Source: an uncultured Collinsella sp. (GTDB lineage Bacteria > Actinomycetota > Coriobacteriia > Coriobacteriales > Coriobacteriaceae). Taken from it: DNA of 64,000 nucleotides. Below are positions 62,589 through 64,000 of the stretch, piece after piece; position 1 is the first letter of the stretch; the number at the start of each line of letters is the position of its first letter. Where the stretch lies: NCBI GenBank assembly GCA_902492755.1, contig CABUNB010000003.1, positions 14,120 through 78,119 of the forward strand. Reading direction: 5' to 3'. The position numbers were made by a program, and so were the translations under genes. The notes under the pieces are model-generated. The model did not search any database. It saw only the letters and a program-made list of their open reading frames with translations, and was not told the origin of the DNA.

Positions 62589-62622
62589 AAAAGGGGCCGG
62601 GAATCGCTTCCCAGCCCCTTTT
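62589..62622. terminator. Bidirectional terminator between walJ-like and hsp20 genes
   Basis: AAAAGGGGCCGGGAA (62589-62603) pairs with TTCCCAGCCCCTTTT (62608-62622) with one mismatch and a TCGC loop. Confidence 0.88.
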
Positions 62623-62655
62623 GTTATCTCTTAATAGCACAGAACGCCAACGAAG

Positions 62656-63087
62656 TTAGTCGATGGAGATCTTCGTAACGTTCTTCTTCTCGACGATCTT
62701 GGGAACCGTAACGGTCAGGATGCCGTCAGCGTACTTAGCCGAGAGACCCTCGCTCGAAGCGTCCTTTAGATACACGCCACGCGTTGCGCTGTACGAGCTG
62801 AACTCCTTCTGCAGGAAGTTCTTGCCCTCATTCTCCTCGTCTTCCTCAACATTTACGCTAATGGACAGACGGCCCTCGTTAAGCTCGACATCGATATCGT
62901 CCTTGGCGACGCCGGTCAGATAAGCCTTGACCTCATAGCCATCGCCCTTATCCTCAACATCAACGGGGAACGCCTTAGAGGCAATCGAGCTGTTCGCCAG
63001 ATCACTCATATCATCAAACAGATCGAACAGCGAGCTCGCAGAGGGACGAACGCCAAAAACCGAACGATAAGGAACCATGCTTGCCAT
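62656..63087 (-). CDS. Hsp20-family small heat-shock protein
   Basis: A 143-residue alpha-crystallin protein that holds unfolding proteins without ATP. The crystallin domain covers about residues 38-140: VDVEDKGDGYEVKAYLTGV, LSISVNVEEDEENEGKNF and the closing ADGILTVTVPK. The C-terminal IxI-like tail (TKISID) may mediate oligomers. The ATG at 63087 has AAAGGAGTGG at short spacing; an ORF extension of 11 codons has no site. It is transcribed alone, with an inverted repeat in its promoter. Confidence 0.93.
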   Translation of the reverse strand: MASMVPYRSVFGVRPSASSLFDLFDDMSDLANSSIASKAFPVDVEDKGDGYEVKAYLTGVAKDDIDVELNEGRLSISVNVEEDEENEGKNFLQKEFSSYSATRGVYLKDASSEGLSAKYADGILTVTVPKIVEKKNVTKISID

Positions 63088-63153
63088 GTTTACCACTCCT
63101 TTATAGGACTGCCGAGTCATCTTCTAGGTGACTGGGACTTCTTTTGACACTCT

Positions 63154-63182
63154 TATATATGCCCACCCGGTGCTCATATATA
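63154..63182 (-). promoter_or_regulatory. Inverted repeat upstream of hsp20
   Basis: TATATATG (63154-63161) and CATATATA (63175-63182) form a perfect 8-bp inverted repeat with a 13-base spacer, about 70 bases before the Hsp20 start. It could be an operator or overlap the promoter. It matches neither the CIRCE nor the HAIR consensus. The rest of the 277-base gap up to 63364 is AT-rich, with no gene. Confidence 0.45.
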
Positions 63183-63364
63183 CATCGACTATAAAGTTTT
63201 TTGAGTCCGTTACTATAAGCATATCTAAGTGTGTTTGACTCAGGTTTTAGGTAGGTAAAGGTTCTTTGAACCAGAGCTTAAATAACGAGTATGTCCACAG
63301 CTACAAATAACAAGGGGCTTACAATGAGCGCGTACACGTTGTTGGTAACGAACTAAAGGGCATC

Positions 63365-63832
63365 ATGGACGACCAAAAACAGAACAATATGTTTATGCCG
63401 ACGCGGGGGGAAGATACTTCCACGCAGCCGCCACGGTTCCGTCGCCCTCACATCTCGCAAGAGCCCATTAATGATCCAGAGCCCGAGTATGTGACGAGAA
63501 ATCGATATCAAACACTCGAGGACGCACAAACGGGGCGCAAAAATATGAGCGTGGCCTCGGGAGACCCTGCATATCTGAAAGATGCGCCGCTCTCTAAAAA
63601 CAGTGCAGATAGGGATGAGCCGATAAGAGAATCCCACGCTCATCAACAACGAGGACCTCGGCCCAAGCAAACATTAACGCATTCGGCTCGCTATCTCGAA
63701 ACGCCAAAAAAAGGAAAGTCGATCTTCGTTTCGTCAAGCAAACGACGCAAGCAGCATCGACTGACAATTCTGCTATTGATCATTACGGCCATAGCAATTG
63801 CTGTTGTAATTCGATTCATAGTCTTTAAGTAA
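63365..63832 (+). CDS. Hypothetical tail-anchored membrane protein
   Basis: A 155-residue protein of no family I recognise. Residues 1-130 are polar, Pro/Arg/Glu-rich and probably disordered. A basic patch SSSKRRKQHR precedes one C-terminal membrane helix (LTILLLIITAIAIAVVIRFI). There is no signal peptide, so the long part should stay inside. The ATG at 63365 has AAAGGG at 5 bases. Its codon use is less GC-rich than that of its neighbours, which may mean recent arrival or low expression. It may regulate an envelope process, but nothing in the sequence shows this. Confidence 0.6.
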   Translation: MDDQKQNNMFMPTRGEDTSTQPPRFRRPHISQEPINDPEPEYVTRNRYQTLEDAQTGRKNMSVASGDPAYLKDAPLSKNSADRDEPIRESHAHQQRGPRPKQTLTHSARYLETPKKGKSIFVSSSKRRKQHRLTILLLIITAIAIAVVIRFIVFK

Positions 63833-63897
63833 AAGAACAGCGTCCAAAAGGCAACGAGAGCGACTCGTGTAATTGTGTCCATTTGAGCCCAATAAAG

Positions 63898-63929
63898 GCA
63901 AAAAAGGGGGAGGCCGCGAGGCCTCCCCC
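63898..63929 (-). terminator. Terminator of a minus-strand transcript entering from the right edge
   Basis: GGGGGAGGCC (63906-63915) and GGCCTCCCCC (63920-63929) with a GCGA loop. The A run at 63900-63905 reads as T only on the minus strand. Confidence 0.85.
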
Positions 63930-63932
63930 TTC

Positions 63933-64000
63933 TCAGTTCAAGCGTACGGCTCGGTGCCGTCCACCGGTCAGCGGCGCCCTGGCCTCCCACGGGCTGGCCC
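63933..64000 (-). other. End of an unidentified minus-strand gene
   Basis: These 68 bases lie directly before a minus-strand terminator, so they are the 3' end of a transcript from beyond the window. One frame is open to a TGA at 63933-63935 and would give a C-terminus ending LTGGRHRAVRLN. A structured RNA 3' end is equally possible. I do not recognise either. Confidence 0.35.

Noticed and set aside
63088..63364. A CIRCE or HAIR heat-shock operator in front of hsp20.
   Set aside because: No TTAGCACTC/GAGTGCTAA pair or CTTGAGT-N7-ACTCAAG match is present; only an AT-rich inverted repeat is seen.
63933..64000. tmRNA or RNase P RNA 3' end.
   Set aside because: No tRNA-like TPsiC/CCA end and no recognisable RNase P core in the 68 visible bases.

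Overview
The window is one contiguous piece of a high-GC, gene-dense chromosome. The gene content and style point to a gut actinobacterium of the class Coriobacteriia, most likely Collinsella or a close relative: C-ending codons, a kup/kdpDE potassium module, a LANTG-type sorted surface protein, an LTA-synthase-like sulfatase, a tilS-hpt-ftsH cluster, and many short intergenic palindromes. The genus is an inference; no rRNA is present to confirm it.

Layout. 1-3184: a four-gene PTS/transaldolase operon (minus strand) read divergently from its probable DeoR regulator. 3186-6659: a Cof-type HAD phosphatase and the fused 23S rRNA methyltransferase RlmKL. 6754-11494: a potassium module (kup, a small tail-anchored protein, a short KdpD, KdpE). 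11653-15036: a nitroreductase and an LTA-synthase-like sulfatase. 15287-19374: a very large sortase-anchored surface protein gene broken by a one-base frameshift. 19929-24330: a flavodoxin-like protein and a heterodimeric ABC exporter pair. 24551-25192: SRP RNA (ffs) surrounded by inverted-repeat elements. 25209-31695: a TadA-glycerate kinase fusion, tRNA-Ser(UGA), a TetR regulator, LemA, IlvE, a DedA protein and CysE. 31809-36047: a second heterodimeric ABC exporter with a MarR regulator in one operon. 36229-45108: a nitroreductase, small proteins, a Fis-type regulator with a degenerate AAA+ domain, a YeiH transporter with a divergent GntR regulator, GlmS and a LacI regulator. 45222-53104: a HAD phosphatase, LarE, a DNA-entry-type nuclease, a divergent EF-G paralogue and an amino-acid ABC importer. 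53453-63832: an RlmD/TrmA-family methyltransferase, a PHP hydrolase, an aminotransferase, ftsH-hpt-tilS, a WalJ-like hydrolase, Hsp20 and a tail-anchored hypothetical protein.

The most unusual content is intergenic. At least nine families of short palindromic elements occur, several in two or more copies. Four families share a GGGACAG core (on one strand or the other) with different stems. One family has a conserved core flanked by long inverted arms whose sequence is specific to each locus: 37 bp and perfect at 53200-53342. Another forms an array with an exact 62-bp period upstream of the surface protein. No transposase lies in the window, so these look like non-autonomous elements moved or maintained in trans.
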